The notes below the pieces were generated by a model. That model searched no databases. It worked only from the letters and a program-made list of their open reading frames with translations, and had not been told where the DNA came from. A DNA stretch of 64,000 nucleotides, from assembly GCA_037951165.1 (NCBI GenBank), contig JBBDHG010000024.1:5671001-5735000 (forward strand). The letters are read 5' to 3'. Shown here one piece after another: positions 24,985 to 37,524 of the stretch; the first letter of the stretch is position 1; each line of letters starts with the position of its first letter. Both the position numbers and the translations under genes were made by a program. The DNA comes from Lophius americanus (Eukaryota; Chordata; Actinopteri; Lophiiformes; Lophiidae).

Positions 24985-25181
24985 TGGGACCTGTTTCTCT
25001 GACACCTTATGTCATGAGAAGATTTTGCACGATACAATTGTCTCCGACATTGAAATATGACTTCACACTGTTTGATCGTCTACAAACATTTACCACAAAC
25101 TACCTCACTGACAGACCACACTACGTAAAGCTGAAGAACTTGGTGTCTGATGTGTTGGCCTGCAGCACGGGAGCTCCACAG

Positions 25182-25215
<34 letters not shown>

Positions 25216-25340
25216 TTATATTCGTGTATATGTATGTCTTTCTTATTTTTGTCACCTTTAGAATGTCTGTCAGCGGAGCCACTGTAACAACAAAAGTTCC
25301 CCTATGGGGTTTAATAAAGTTCCTATCTATCTATCTATGT
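24985..25340 (+). pseudogene. Rex1-like LINE fragment
   Basis: A frame at about 25075-25180 reads LQTFTTNYLTDRPHYVKLKN followed by SDVLACSTGAPQ. This is the reverse-transcriptase block before the GAPQG motif of Rex1/CR1-type LINEs. The copy then jumps to a short 3' end, GGGTTTAATAAAGTTCCTA, and a CTAT simple repeat (25320-25337), the typical Rex1 terminus. CT and TA repeats at 25185-25216 mark the internal deletion. Confidence 0.75.
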
Positions 25341-26290
25341 TAAAAATAAGTATTTCAACTCTCATTTTCTGATCTAATTTTGTTTTACCAGCAAACAAAT
25401 TATTTTTAAAGTCTAAGGAGTGAGAAGGAGGTTTGGGTTCTGTCTGTCCATCAAGTCTATTTCCAGAGGACAATATTGCAACACACAACTTTGTAGACAC
25501 ACCTAGCACACTGATTATCTTTACCTGTTTAGGTTTTTGTAGTTTTCCATTTCAAAAGTCACAAGTTGAAGGTTTATTCTGTGTAATTAGTGGCAAAGTC
25601 TCAGTTGAGGATTTCTGGGGCTCGTCTGGGAATTTCTGGGGCGTTTCTTTTCCCACAAACTTTTAACACACGTCAACCAAATACTGCGGAGGTGTCTTTT
25701 GATGTTTCTGCAATTTTTAAGTATTTCATTTTATTTTTTTATTTTCGGAAATCAATTTATTTTTTTAAAACATGAGATTATTAATAATTTTAACCAGCAG
25801 TGATGAATAAATAATTCATTTATCAATTTTTCAATTAAATGTGGTCATAGTGGACGATTATTACTATGTCATGCTTGTTAGGGTTATAACATTCCAATGT
25901 CAGCTCGATATGTTTGTCCTTTCTAAGGTTTTTAATCTCAGAGTGATCTGAAAGTTGGTATTTTATATTTACAGTTTCACACCCATATGTAGCACATTTA
26001 ACATGGTGTACTAGAAATTAGCAAAATAATGGATTTTCTATAATGTTTACCCCATTGATACCTTTTAATTGCTATCGTTTTATTGTGATGCGCATAAATT
26101 GCAAAACAACTATCAACCAGAAGTCAAATAACATAAACAGTATTTCCTCGTATAAAGAATAAATACAACTCAAACCCAGCCGTACTCAATTCATTATAGA
26201 GATCAGAAGAACATGTATTATAATAAATATACACAGTAGGTCAAGAAATATACAAAAGTAATCAATCACTCTTATGGATACCTGTTGGTC
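25341..26290. other. Intergenic, nothing recognised
   Basis: AT-rich, with homopolymer runs around 25725-25770. No gene or named repeat. Confidence 0.4.
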
Positions 26291-26385
26291 ACAGGTTTAC
26301 CTGCCTCACGCCTTAATTCAGCTGGGATGGCTCCACCCGCCCTGAAACCCTGAAATGGATAAGCAGTTACAGTCAGGGCAGCCAC
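26291..26385 (+). mobile_element. SINE tail fragment
   Basis: TTCAGCTGGGATGGCTCCACCC followed by CCTGAAATGGATAAGCAGTTACAG is the end of the same tRNA-related SINE family found at 4690, 37525 and 50048. Only the last 95 bp remain. Confidence 0.6.
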
Positions 26386-26720
26386 ATAGTTTGCTTATTA
26401 ATCAGGCCAGCTCTGGGTGAAAGTGTTCTGGAAAGCAAACTCTTTATACTTGTCAAGGTGTAGAAACTCTTTGAAAGGCCTAAATCTTATGCTTTTTGCT
26501 GAATTTTATTTGGGATTTAAATTTTTTTTAAATGAAGCCCCAAAGTCAGATTGAGCAACTGGCCTCTTACTTAAAATTACATAAACAGCTTTTGATTTTG
26601 CACCTTTATAAAAAAGAGGGTACAAAAGGCTTAATTTGAAATCAGAACGCAATATGTTGCTTTTAAAATAAGAAAACAATAAGCAAAATGAAAAAAAAGC
26701 AGTTCATCATACACATAAAC

Positions 26721-26723
<3 letters not shown>

Positions 26724-26788
<65 letters not shown>
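26724..26788. repeat. (AT)n microsatellite
   Basis: About 32 uninterrupted AT units. Long AT tracts of this kind are prone to cruciform formation and length change. Confidence 0.95.
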
Positions 26789-26791
<3 letters not shown>

Positions 26792-27079
26792 TTGAAAAAG
26801 CAATTACTATACAAAAAAGCCAATTTATAAATATGTGTTTTTAAGGATTTCTCCATAATCTCACTGCCAGAGCAGCAGTGCAGTGCGAGCAGTCTCATTT
26901 GGTCTTGAGTTTGGTTCCATGAGCAGGAGCTGGATGGATGACCCAAGGGGCGGGATGGATGACCCAAGGGGCGGGTTATTGGTGGAAAGATTCGGCAGCT
27001 CACAGATGTAAACCTTGTAAGTGATTAAAAGAATCTAGAAATCAATGCTGTACATGACAGAGGGCCGATGCAGTGATTT

Positions 27080-27870
27080 GAGATCTCGGGTTACTCCCTG
27101 TTTAATACCTGCTGCTGCATTTTGGACCAGCTGAGGTCATGTCAGGGCGGTTTGACTCAGGCAGGTAAGAAATGAATCACAGATCAGAACTAAAAAAGTA
27201 ATGATTTCATTTTTGTAATATTTCTCAGTTGAAAGTAGCAGAATTTGTCTTTTTGATCAAATTTGAGCCATGTGATGCAGAGTTTTCTGGCACATGCTTT
27301 GACAGTGGGAGAAAGTGGACCAATATACTTAAGAATGTCTTTTGTGATATTTTCTGGGCCAATTTTGTCAGAATTGGGTTATAAGTAGTTGAGCTACATA
27401 TCAATTTTTTATGGAGGCTAAGCAGTTGTGGAGAGTGTTTAAGTTTCTGTATTTATCTGTTTTGTTTTTTGGACACGTACAACTGACCATCTGCATAACA
27501 ATGGAAGGCTTTACATCCAAATGAGCTCATTATCTGACAAAGAGGAAGCATATTCATGTGATGGAGGACGGAACTTTGAGGCAAACCATAAAGCTAAGCT
27601 ACGCATCAGGAGATGATACATGGGCACCAATAGAGATTCTTTTTTTCAAACCATCTATTGGACAATTATGTGATTGACCCCTGCTGGGCTTTCCTGAGAA
27701 ACCAACACATATATGTAATCTGTCTGTAAGGACGGTATGATTGATAGTAGCAACTATATCAATTAAAACCAAAATATAGGGTTCCACAAAAGTATGCTTT
27801 AGGGGAGGAGCATGTGGCCAACACCAAGGTCTTAAACACAAACTCATCCCAGGGTTGTTTCCTGCCGCTT
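27080..27870 (-). mobile_element. LINE-derived repeat, antisense
   Basis: Words such as CTGCTGCATTTTGGACCAGCTG, GGTTTGACTCAGGCAGG, CTGCATAACAATGGAAGG and GACGGAACTTTGAGG follow the order of a reverse-transcriptase-bearing fish repeat usually read on the opposite strand. No intact frame survives. I recognise the phrase order but cannot name the clade. Confidence 0.5.
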
Positions 27871-28121
27871 CCACCCCTGCATTTCATTTTATACACAGTC
27901 CTAAGAGGGACACTAGATTGTTAGAATCTGTGACGTTACGGCCCCCTTGTCTTGTGTTCAGGGCTTGATGTGACTTCATGGCTTTGTGTAATCTGTCTTA
28001 TAAAAAAGTGGGATTATAAACAGATTTGAATTAATCATAATTAGTATATATCAAAAAACAATGATTAATCATCTGTTTGAGGCAGAGTTAAAACAATAAG
28101 ACAGCAACACTAAGTCTCAAC

Positions 28122-28176
28122 ATATCTATCTATCTCTCTCTCTCTCTGTCTCTCTGTCTATCTATCTATCTCGCTC

Positions 28177-28243
<67 letters not shown>

Positions 28244-28262
28244 ATGTATGTATCTCTATCTC
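28122..28262. repeat. Compound TATC/TC/TCTG microsatellite
   Basis: ATCT, CT and CTGT units run in succession for about 140 bp, strongly pyrimidine-rich on the + strand. Confidence 0.9.
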
Positions 28263-30477
28263 CTTCATGGAGGAGACATATGACTGTAAATATCTAATAT
28301 GATTTTAGTTGCATAATTAGCTGAGGGGCTCCACTCTTAGAAATAAACATGATATATCTGACAATTCCATTGTGCAAATTTCTTTGCATAATGAAATATT
28401 AAAAGCCATACATTACATATATAATTGTGTTTTGTTATAATAGCATAACAATGATCTAAAAAAGTCAACGGTACTGGGTTTAATACATTCAGCATACTTG
28501 TTTGGATTGGATTTTATTTGCTTTTAAGACTTTCATTGTTGAAATTATTAAACAGTGGCAACTTTGTGGCCACTGTTTAATAATGGCAAAATAAGTTTAA
28601 ATGCATTAATGTAATTGTAAAATGTTTACGGATTACATAATTGTGTTTACTAAATTCAACATAACTGTGTTCAGTGTATGAAAAAATGATTTTGTTTCTT
28701 AAATTCAGCATAGCTGAACAAACAGGAAACTTCACTAAGATATTTGGTTGACACAAAGTATTCAAAGTATTTAGTAATAATTACTTTTCTCATCTTTTTC
28801 CCATTCATTCCACCTACTTTTCTTTGGGGACTGGTTGATTTTCCAACAAGTGAAGTTAATATGATGTTTTATTTCTTAGAGTGTGGGTTCAGTTTCAAGC
28901 AGCACTAGGCAGCCTTGTCTCCTCTTTCAGCTGCTATCAGCCTCCTATTTTGCTGCATGATGAATTAGGGGTATTTTGTGGTTAACTGTACTTAGCTCTC
29001 TTCTTATGTTACAGTGAGGGGGCAAATGGTAGAATCAGTAGGAGAGGCTTTGATTTGGGGCATGAGGAGTCACAGATACTCAAGGAGAGCATTGCTTTCA
29101 GCCTTCAGAGGACACGGCTGAAGTGATTAAGCAATTTACCCATCAAACCGGACAGATAGAAATCCCCAAGGTGTAAAAACAATTCACAGATGACTTCTTA
29201 GTTTTCTTCTGATGTGCAAGGTTCGGGTTTCTGCTTTTGATGGTATAAGGTGTGCTTGTTTCAGCGAACATCACTGTTGAGAACCTACACGTTCTGCATG
29301 TTTGGCCTGTGTGCTTAATAACACATGTCAAGTCATTGCTTGAGAATATGTGCAGATTTCTGACTTTTCTTTCAATTAGAATCCATTCATTGACCAAACA
29401 GTGGTTTCATTTTTCTTATTGTAGGTTCACTCAGCTGTTAGATTTAAAAATGTCAGTCAATTCAGTCTGTGGGTGAAAAATCTTTGAATAAGCAATTTAT
29501 TTGTATTAATTTAATATTTTTCATCATTGATTCAAAGATAAAGTTCTTTATTTGAGGGTATAAAAATGTAGGTGGCTTTGAGGAAATATAATGACAAAAA
29601 ATTCTATTTTTTTTTATTATGTCATTTTATATTTATTATTTTCTAGATTTAACAAAGCAAAACAAAGATGGCAGTGGCTCTGACCCTTGTAACTGCCCAG
29701 TATATCTCAGGCTGTGCCACTGTATTCTGCTCTAGAACACAAGAGAGGTACTTTTTCAGTGTCCCATTACCTTAAACCACCGCCTGTAGTGAAGCAGCAC
29801 CATCATGACTACATTCCAGACTCCACTGGGTCAGAAACAATTCAAGGAGAAAACCACAAAACGGTAACAGAAAAGCTCAGACATTGGAGCTTTTCAAGGC
29901 TCACCTAACAACGAAAATTATACCTTTCATTTCATTAAGACCTAATTTAGTCTGAAGGACGATCGAATGTAAAGAAACAGGTGGAATACTGAAAAAGGAC
30001 CCAGAAACTGATGGTGATGGAAGAAGAGCAGAGGTTAACTTCTGTCCAGACTATCCAACAGGAGCAAACAAAAAAGGGAACCGGGAGTTGGAGAGAGTGG
30101 CTCTATCGTCTGATGTGAAAAAGATCAATCAACTCTGTGTTAAGGAAAAATGGAAAAGGTATTTCACTATAACAAGATGAAAACAAGCATTCCATTGAGT
30201 AAAGTTTATCTATTGAAATATGGTTGATATTAATTTTTGTTAAAGTCTGTTTTGATGGCTGGACACTGATCTGATTATGATTATGTAGTAGTTGTCTGAT
30301 AAAGTCCTGTTGGTTGCATAAAAAGCAAGTATCACAATCTTAACCTTCTTCAGCAAATATTTTTCCTGGAGCAGCAGATGGACCAGATCAACACCTGCCA
30401 TGGAAACCTACAAAAATCTCCATCTGCGTCGATATTGATTAAACAAATGGACTCATCACAAGCATGATGCTCTTTGT
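28263..30477. other. Intergenic with a small perfect hairpin
   Basis: No gene is seen. A 16-bp perfect inverted repeat with a 9-base loop occupies 28544-28584. The rest is AT-rich without named repeats. Confidence 0.5.
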
Positions 30478-30862
30478 GAATTAATGCATTATTATATTCT
30501 TCATGTGGTGTTATCTATTACATGCATTATTATGTAATGAATGTGTTATTATGCATTTCATGCATTATGTGATTTGTGCATTTTAAGGTGTTGCATGCAT
30601 TATAATACAAATCAAACATTATTGTGTATTTCATCATGCATTATGACGTTATTAAGGCATTATTATGTATCCCACCACGAACTATTATGTAATTAATTTG
30701 TTATGATGCATGTCATGCATTATTATGTAATGTGTGCGTTATCATGTGTTGCATGCTTTATTATATAAATCAAACATTATTGTGTATTTCATCATGCATT
30801 ACTACGTTACTAATGCATTATTACGTATTCCACCATGCACTATTATGTAATTCGTGCATTTA
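30478..30862. repeat. Degenerate 158-bp tandem repeat with D-box motifs
   Basis: The phrase ATCAAACATTATTGTGTATT recurs at 30611 and 30769, setting a period of 158 bp over about 2.4 copies. Within each unit there are shorter ATGCATTATTATGTAAT-like subrepeats. The 10-bp word ATTATGTAAT occurs exactly four times (starting at 30529, 30684, 30722 and 30842). The repeat ends about 820 bp upstream of the nkx2.7 start codon. Confidence 0.85.
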
Positions 30863-31535
30863 ATGAATAGCGCCCCTGCGTCTAAATGAAGGGTCTATCA
30901 GCAGTTCCTGTCACACAGTTGTTAGTGGTCATCATACATCTGCCAGCCTGTAGCAGAGGGACAGGTCTTGTCTGTCCTTGTTCCTGCACGCGAGTCTCGG
31001 CCTCAGTCAAGCATCTCAGGCTGGCGCCGACACATCTCTACTTCCACAACATCAGGTATAGAGTTACTGTTTGTTGTGGCCTGAGAGCACTAATAACAGG
31101 CAGGAAAACAATGTTGATGGTAGAGCTGTTCAACAGCACGTAAGATCACTCAACCCCTGAGGACGTGCATACTGATTAAGTGGCTTTACGTGGCTGACCA
31201 GTAGCCTGGTTTTGGGTTTACATTGGTTAAATTTGCAGCTTTGGAAACAGGATAATTCATCTGCGAGGTTTTCACTTGTAACGCAATGATCTCATACACC
31301 CAAATATTTTTTTTGTTTAAAGGTCCATAAATAAAGGTGGGAGCTGATAATTGCTGGTCATTTTCTAATTTCTAGTTTGACATTAAGACAATCCTTGTAT
31401 ATTTCAAATGTTGTAACTCATTCACTTAATTTTCTTCATGACTTCTTAATCACTGATTTAGAGAGCAGGGGGCTTATTGTCTGACGTTTGCTGAAAGGTG
31501 AGAAGAAAAAAGGTGGGTGTCGGCCAGTGGAGAGG
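30863..31535. other. Upstream flank of nkx2.7
   Basis: Non-repetitive sequence between the 158-bp repeat and the nkx2.7 core promoter. It probably contains regulatory sites, but I cannot point to specific ones. Confidence 0.35.
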
Positions 31536-31681
31536 TTTTACATATAGCCCCTTGCTCTTCCGCTGGACCACTGACTGATGTGAATCAGACCCTCACTCAT
31601 CAGTCATTGGAGAGGAGCGTGCAGCAGCATCACCGGCAGTTCACGCGCAGAGCTTAACCACAAAACAATCCACAGGTGGGG
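31536..31681 (+). promoter_or_regulatory. nkx2.7: nkx2.7 core promoter and 5' UTR
   Basis: A TATA-like ACATATAGC (31540-31548) lies about 135 bp before the start codon, giving a predicted leader of about 105-110 nt. No competing upstream ATG frame of note is seen. Confidence 0.5.
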
Positions 31682-34048
31682 ATGCATCCCAGTTCAACCA
31701 GCACGACGCCTTTTTCAGTCAAGGATATTTTGAAGCTAGAGCACCAAAATGAGTTTGAAAACGAATTCTTGATGACCAGTCCAGTTGATCCGACCTACTA
31801 TCAGCACGTGCACGGTGCGTCCCGGAGCTTAGGGAGCATCTATGACGTGCAGAATGAGCCCCGCGTCTCTGGGATGCAGTTGAAGCTGGAGACTCGCAGC
31901 TCAGCAACAGAAGAGGAGATCAATGAGCAGGGTGAGAGTTTACACGCACGAGGCACTGTCAGTTACACTATGGGGACATTTTCTTAGGTGTAGGCCAACC
32001 TAGGGGCCCAGACACACCTGGCCCACGTCAACCTGACTATGTACCTGAAAGTGAAGTCTCTATTTTTTCCCCAATATTTTGCGGCAAATTATTGAGAAAA
32101 CAGAAGCTGTAATTGAAATGATCGTTATATAAATATAATACAAATATTATTAGTGTTTTCCGTCATCAGTGAAACCATGAGTGACCATGGTGACACATGT
32201 GTCACACACCTCTAATTTTAACTCAGGTATTCATTTTCCAGCCTGTGTGTTACCGGATGAAATTTCCCATCAATTTTACAATCCTAGAGCTGTAATATCA
32301 TGTCCTGGATGAAAAATTAAACCATTTTTCATAACCAATTTTAAATAATTTTTTTATAATAAAAAGAAGCCTTAATAATATCGTTATATTTCCGTGTGGT
32401 AAATGTTAATAGCAAAGTTTTGTTTTCATAATGTTTACCATTGTTTTGAAATTGAAAAAAAGAAAAAGAAGAAAAAAGGGAAAATATTTGTTCTGAAGTT
32501 TAAATAAGAAGTCTACCCAGATGATCTATTTTCAAAATATGAAGAAAAAAATGGCCAGATGTGACTTTACAGATTTCCAAGAAGGGCAGCATTTCAAAAT
32601 TAAATTCATTCATATATTCCATGATCTCTTTTATATGCCATATAAGTTTCATTTAAAGAAAAGAGGGTCTGGGCTCTTACCTTCTAGTAATCAGGAGGAG
32701 AATGAGAGGAATGTATGCTCAATCTTCTCCACAATTATTTCGAAATAAGTATCAAATTTTAACAAATTTGTGGCAAGAAAATGTGGTATAAAAAGTACCA
32801 CATTTACCATATAGGCCTATAATCTATTTTAAATTGAATTAATTCATAAGTTAAATAATATCAAATCACAATCCACCAAGTTTTAAAAATTGTCTCTTTT
32901 CGTGTCATTTTGTTTTTTCAAACATGTTGCAGAAAAAAATAGTTGTTTTTTTTGCCACTCAGTATTATTTTTATTATCAAATACATTAATTTATCGTCTA
33001 CATAGAGTTTTTTTTTAAACTCTTTTTTTAAAAGAGCAAGAAACCCAGACAGTTCAGATAAAAAACTGACGATAAAAATGAGAAAGAAAGAAATTTAAAT
33101 CTACGATAAACGAATGACCTAAAACAGGAGCATCTTAGTGAGATGAAAGGATCATAAAAAAATAGATTTGTCCTAAGGATAAAGATAATATGAAGTTTAG
33201 ATTGTTTGTAGTTGAAGTCACTATACCTCATATATAGGGTATCTTTGGTGAAAAGTTCTAAACTCTCTCTTGCCGTATATCATTTAGAGAATATTTATCT
33301 TTGTTGCAGGAAATGCTGTTGTACGACAACGACCCCATCGTCACATTTTAAATTAGATGTTAAGGAACATTATAGGACATGAGGTCTAAGCGATGTAACA
33401 GGTTCAGTTTAAATGCAGAAAATGTTGGGTCACCAAATCGTTTGGAGATCGACTCTAACTTTCACAGATTGACTTTATTTGAATGATTCCTTTTCCTGAC
33501 CCACAGGCATCAACGGTCCCGACAGTCCACCTGACTTTGATGGGGACGCGCAGAGCAGGTCTAGGGCGCGCAGGAAGCCCCGGGTCCTCTTCACCCAGTC
33601 CCAGGTGTCTGAGCTGGAGAGGCGGTTCCGACAGCAACGCTACCTGTCCGCTCCGGAGAGAGAACACCTGGCCCACATCCTCAAACTCACCTCCACACAG
33701 GTCAAGATCTGGTTCCAGAACCGGAGGTACAAATGCAAAAGGCAGAGTCAGGACCGGTCCCTGGAGCTAGCCGGCTTTCCGGCTGCACCCAAGAGGGTGT
33801 CGGTGCCGGTGCTGGTGCGGGACGGGAAGCTGTGCGGCACAGGGTCCCATTCAGCAGCCTATAATGTGACCCTGGGACATTATAACCCGGTGTTCGGATA
33901 TGGAAACAGCGGCGTGTTCGGCTGCAGCTACCGCAGTCTGTCTCCTCCCGCCGCCAATAACTATCTGGTTGATTTCAGGGGCACCGCCGACGTGCCCTTG
34001 AGCCACGGACACTTGCAGGCCTCCATGCAGGGCGCACGAGGCTGGTGA
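31682..34048 (+). CDS. nkx2.7: NK2-class homeobox transcription factor Nkx2.7 (NKX2-6 orthologue by position)
   Basis: Nuclear DNA-binding regulator; fish Nkx2.7 acts with Nkx2.5 in heart and pharyngeal development. The exons are 31682-31931 and 33507-34048, joined phase 1 across a 1,575-bp GT-AG intron, giving 263 residues. Visible parts are a tinman/eh1 repressor motif TPFSVKDILKLE (9-20), an acidic PPDFDGD stretch before the homeodomain, and the homeodomain at 105-164 with helix 3 KIWFQNRRYKCKR and the NK2 hallmark Tyr54 (Y158). The NK2-specific domain KRVSVPVLVRDGKLC lies at about 179-193, and a C-terminal QGARGW matches the GIRAW box of cardiac NK2 proteins. It is shorter than mammalian NKX2-5. 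Nkx2.5 is the main alternative; adjacency to nkx3.1 and stc1 decides for nkx2.7. A GTG two codons upstream is not needed as a start. Confidence 0.93.
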
Positions 34049-34074
34049 TACTGGTGATAGGATCTTCTTTATAG

Positions 34075-34314
34075 AATAAACTTCCCAAATATCCCAATGT
34101 CTTATTATATTCTAATTGTATATATTGTGTTGATTTTAATGTTTTTTTCCTTTAAAAAAAAAAGTCATATTAAAAATGAGCAGTTTGGAAAATGCAGAGA
34201 GAAGATACATTTATTTTCATTAAAATGTTTCTGCAGTTATGTCAGAGACCAGAATATATTAGGTCTTCTCCCTTTACCTCGCAAAGAGAGCGGCATAGAA
34301 ATTCAATAAATAAA
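34075..34314 (+). terminator. nkx2.7: Candidate nkx2.7 polyadenylation signals
   Basis: AATAAA occurs at 34075-34080, only 27 nt after the stop codon, and again as overlapping AATAAATAAA at 34305-34314. The second pair is the more likely main signal, giving a 3' UTR of about 280 nt. Confidence 0.45.
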
Positions 34315-34839
34315 TGAATAAGGATCGAAATTTCATGATACATAGTATCTATTAGGAAACAAATATTAAATTAAATTTAATGGACCAAATATGTTCTAGA
34401 TATAAATTATTACGCATTATTATAAAATACGTTAAACGATGATGATCTTCCTTTGTATGTTTAAAACAAATATACACATAAAAAGTGTATAATGTATTTT
34501 ATATAACCAGGTAATGTATTTTTTTACGGTTTTTTTACAATGAACAATGCGATAAAAAATATTTGAATAAAAGTAATGATAAATTGATTAAACAAGAACT
34601 ATATAAATCTGAATTCGAGTAATATGTTAACTAGCCTTTGTCTTCTTGTGGCAGTAATTGTATTACAATGTATGTGTTTTAGTCAAATTCTCAACACCAT
34701 GTCAATTATTGATAAAATAATGGAAAAAAAAAACGTTCATGAATTTTAGAAAGATCATTAATGTAGTCCTTAAACTCTTACATATATCAAATATGACTAC
34801 ATTCTCCATCCACTAGTTAAAACGTGTCTTCTCCTTCCT

Positions 34840-35165
34840 CTTAGCCCATTAAAAGCGTGACACCGGATTAGAAACCTAGATAATAACCTAGAGGGCTGTC
34901 TTCTGGGCACTTTATCAAAGAGTGCCATCAAAAAGCTAATGGATGAAGTGACATCTGAGCTGACAGGACTACTCTATCAAACTGAGCTCATTATTGTCCC
35001 ATTCACAAATCCGCTGATAAGGCTGGAGAGCTTGTCCTGCCCCAGAGCTTTGCTTGGTAAACAAACCTGCAGACAGAGTGGCTCTTTAACCCATTCAAAC
35101 TTTCAATCAAGTCGGTAAAAGTTCCAGTCTGACCTGTCACTCGCCAATCAGCCACTGGTACTCAC
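34840..35165. promoter_or_regulatory. Candidate enhancer downstream of nkx2.7
   Basis: A 325-bp complex block stands between AT-rich stretches. It has three WGATAR sites (AGATAA 34878, TTATCA 34912, TGATAA 35015), an NK-like TGAAGTG at 34944, and a FOX-type GTAAACAAA near 35056. GATA and NK2 sites together are typical of cardiac enhancers. The function is inferred from motif content only. Confidence 0.35.
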
Positions 35166-35506
35166 CTCCAGTTGTATTTTATTTCATGCTGTTGATTTGT
35201 GATAAACCTGCACTTGAAAGTAACCTGATGGCAACAATGATAGATAGTGTCATATCTACCAGAGAGACTTAAAGAATTGCAAGAGTTTAAAGTAAAACAG
35301 TGTTTAAAAGATGCTTCATAATTGAAACGGAAAAAAGAGTGAGTTGGGCAGCGAGTGAGTGTCACTTAAACTGCACTGAGCCAAAGAGCCTGAGGAGGAG
35401 AAACATCTCCAGGAGAAGAGAGCAGCTGAAGAAGCATCTACTGCTCAGATAAGAGTGGAGCTGCAGACAGAGAGGAGACGAAACACTTGAAGAATAGATC
35501 AGATTA

Positions 35507-35507
<1 letters not shown>

Positions 35508-35584
<77 letters not shown>

Positions 35585-35606
35585 TGTGGGTGTGTGTGTG
35601 TGTGTG
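35508..35606. repeat. (GT)n microsatellite
   Basis: About 48 GT units with a single GGTGTGGG interruption near 35582-35590. Confidence 0.95.
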
Positions 35607-36824
35607 ACAAACAGAGACAAAAAGATTATGTTGATGGTGATGAATTGTGAAATCCATGGTTTTAAAGCTTATTTTTTGTTTCTTCAGAGATAATGAATGG
35701 CTAAAATTGATCAAACATTCTCAGACAGAAATATAAAGGGTGATTGATGATGTAGTTTTAGTAGTAGTAAGTAGTAGTAATAGTTAAGGAGAAGGACTCT
35801 CTGGCGGGGGCATACCTTCGCGAAGGTCCAACAGATAAATGATCCTTGTCCACTACAAAAATAGAATTGTTCAAAGAACTAATAAATACTACAACTTGTA
35901 ACAATCAATTCAATTTAGTATTTACAGCTTAAATGAACCATTTTGACTATGATATATTACTTTTAATTTAGGTAAAAAAAAGTTCAATTCCACCTTTAGA
36001 AATTCTTCAATCATTATTAAAAATCTTTTTTTTTAAGGGTTTTGTCTTCCATAAATGCAAAATATAAAACAGAAAATAGATACGTGTTTATTATTGGTGC
36101 ACAAATCTGACTTAAATTATTCCTGCAGCCTTTTTAGACAAATGTTGGTGATTTAAAAAAAATGACTCAAATTGTGAAAAAATCCAATTATGTATTTTCA
36201 TCTTCATTTTACACTCATTAATTCTTAATGTAATTATGTGTTGTCTGTGAACTATTTTTGACAGTATACACACATATCTGCACAAACGTTGTAAAATGCA
36301 TACCAGGTCAATAGGTGGCGATTTAACTTTTCATAATAATCGTTTACATGTTCTCCCAAAACGAGATAGTAGTTCATTATTTTGTTGTTGTTCTGTCCAC
36401 ACATGGCAATTTGACCCAATATCCACTCCAACCCAATATCTGTACCCGAATTTAGGCCATTTTGTCACAGCGCAGACACAGAAATTCAAACCAGTCACAA
36501 CCACCAAACCAACACCAAAACAACTAACCATAAAGCCAGTCACCCAAAGAATTCATCAGCTAAATCCCTAACAAAGAAACAACTAACCGACTGACCGAGT
36601 GACAAACCCACGCACACAAGTGAAACTATGATCTCTTGGGTAACTATAGAGACAACACCGGGCTATATGTCAGAATAAAACAAACACTTTCCATTCGCTT
36701 TACTCTTTCCCTAACACATCACCAAATCAGTTTCCAGGGGAGTAAAGGTTCTAGAATGCAGACGTTTCATTTTCATGTGTTATATTTAGATAATATGAGG
36801 ATTACATCAGATATTCTTGTTTGC
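35607..36824. other. Intergenic, nothing recognised
   Basis: AT-rich. A phrase at 35805-35850 (ggcgggggcatacc, cgcgaaggtcc) may be part of a dispersed fish repeat, but this is unproven. No gene. Confidence 0.35.
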
Positions 36825-36961
36825 CGTGTGTGTGTGTGTGTGTGTGATTGTGTGTGTGTGATTGTGTGTGTGTGGGTGTGCGTGTGGGTGTGCGTGTGGG
36901 TGTGCGTGTGTGTGTCTGTGTCTGTGTGTGTCTGTGTCTGTGTGTGTGTGTGTGTGTGCGT
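36825..36961. repeat. Imperfect (GT)n microsatellite
   Basis: GT units interrupted by GATT, GGGTGTGC and CTGTGT variants over 137 bp. The variants recur, which suggests expansion of short higher-order units. Confidence 0.9.
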
Positions 36962-37524
36962 GCACTGTTGTGATGAGGGTCAGTTTAAAAAGATGATGAA
37001 TCTGGTCATTACTGACAGACATGTTTCACTCATGAAAGTCTCCACTCTGTAGTGACTCTGTTTCCTGAGGTAGATGTCTCTGCCCATGTAACGGCCTTCA
37101 GTCTGATAATTTGGTGTTTATGATTGGTACTGAGATTATTCACAAATTCAGCATCTATTTATCTTGCCAGACAGTGCATAATCAGACTCTTTTCAAACTA
37201 AACCGTTAGTAGAAAGGCTCATTGTGTGTCTGTTCCTGTAGTATGAAGTGGCTGCTGGCTTTCCTATACTCCACACTATATGTCTGGAATTTAAGCTCCC
37301 TCTAGTGGAAGTATTTTCAAGACTATATTATTCACATGTCGAGAAAGTCACATGTGCCAACATGATGTCACAGAAATAAGTAACATGTTATCTCACATAA
37401 TGTACAAAAGAGAGAATCAGCACAGATGTACATCAAACTTTACATTTGAAGCCCCTTTCACAAAATTTGAACGTAATGATGGAACAAAACAACGCAAAGT
37501 TAAGAATGGTAAAATTGCCTATCA

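Noticed and set aside
32521..32748. Extra exon inside the nkx2.7 intron
   Set aside because: A 75-codon frame without NK-family similarity; the direct exon 1-exon 2 join already gives a complete protein in phase.
35362..35714. Poly-Thr/His and poly-Val/Cys frames
   Set aside because: Products of the GT microsatellite, open on both strands.
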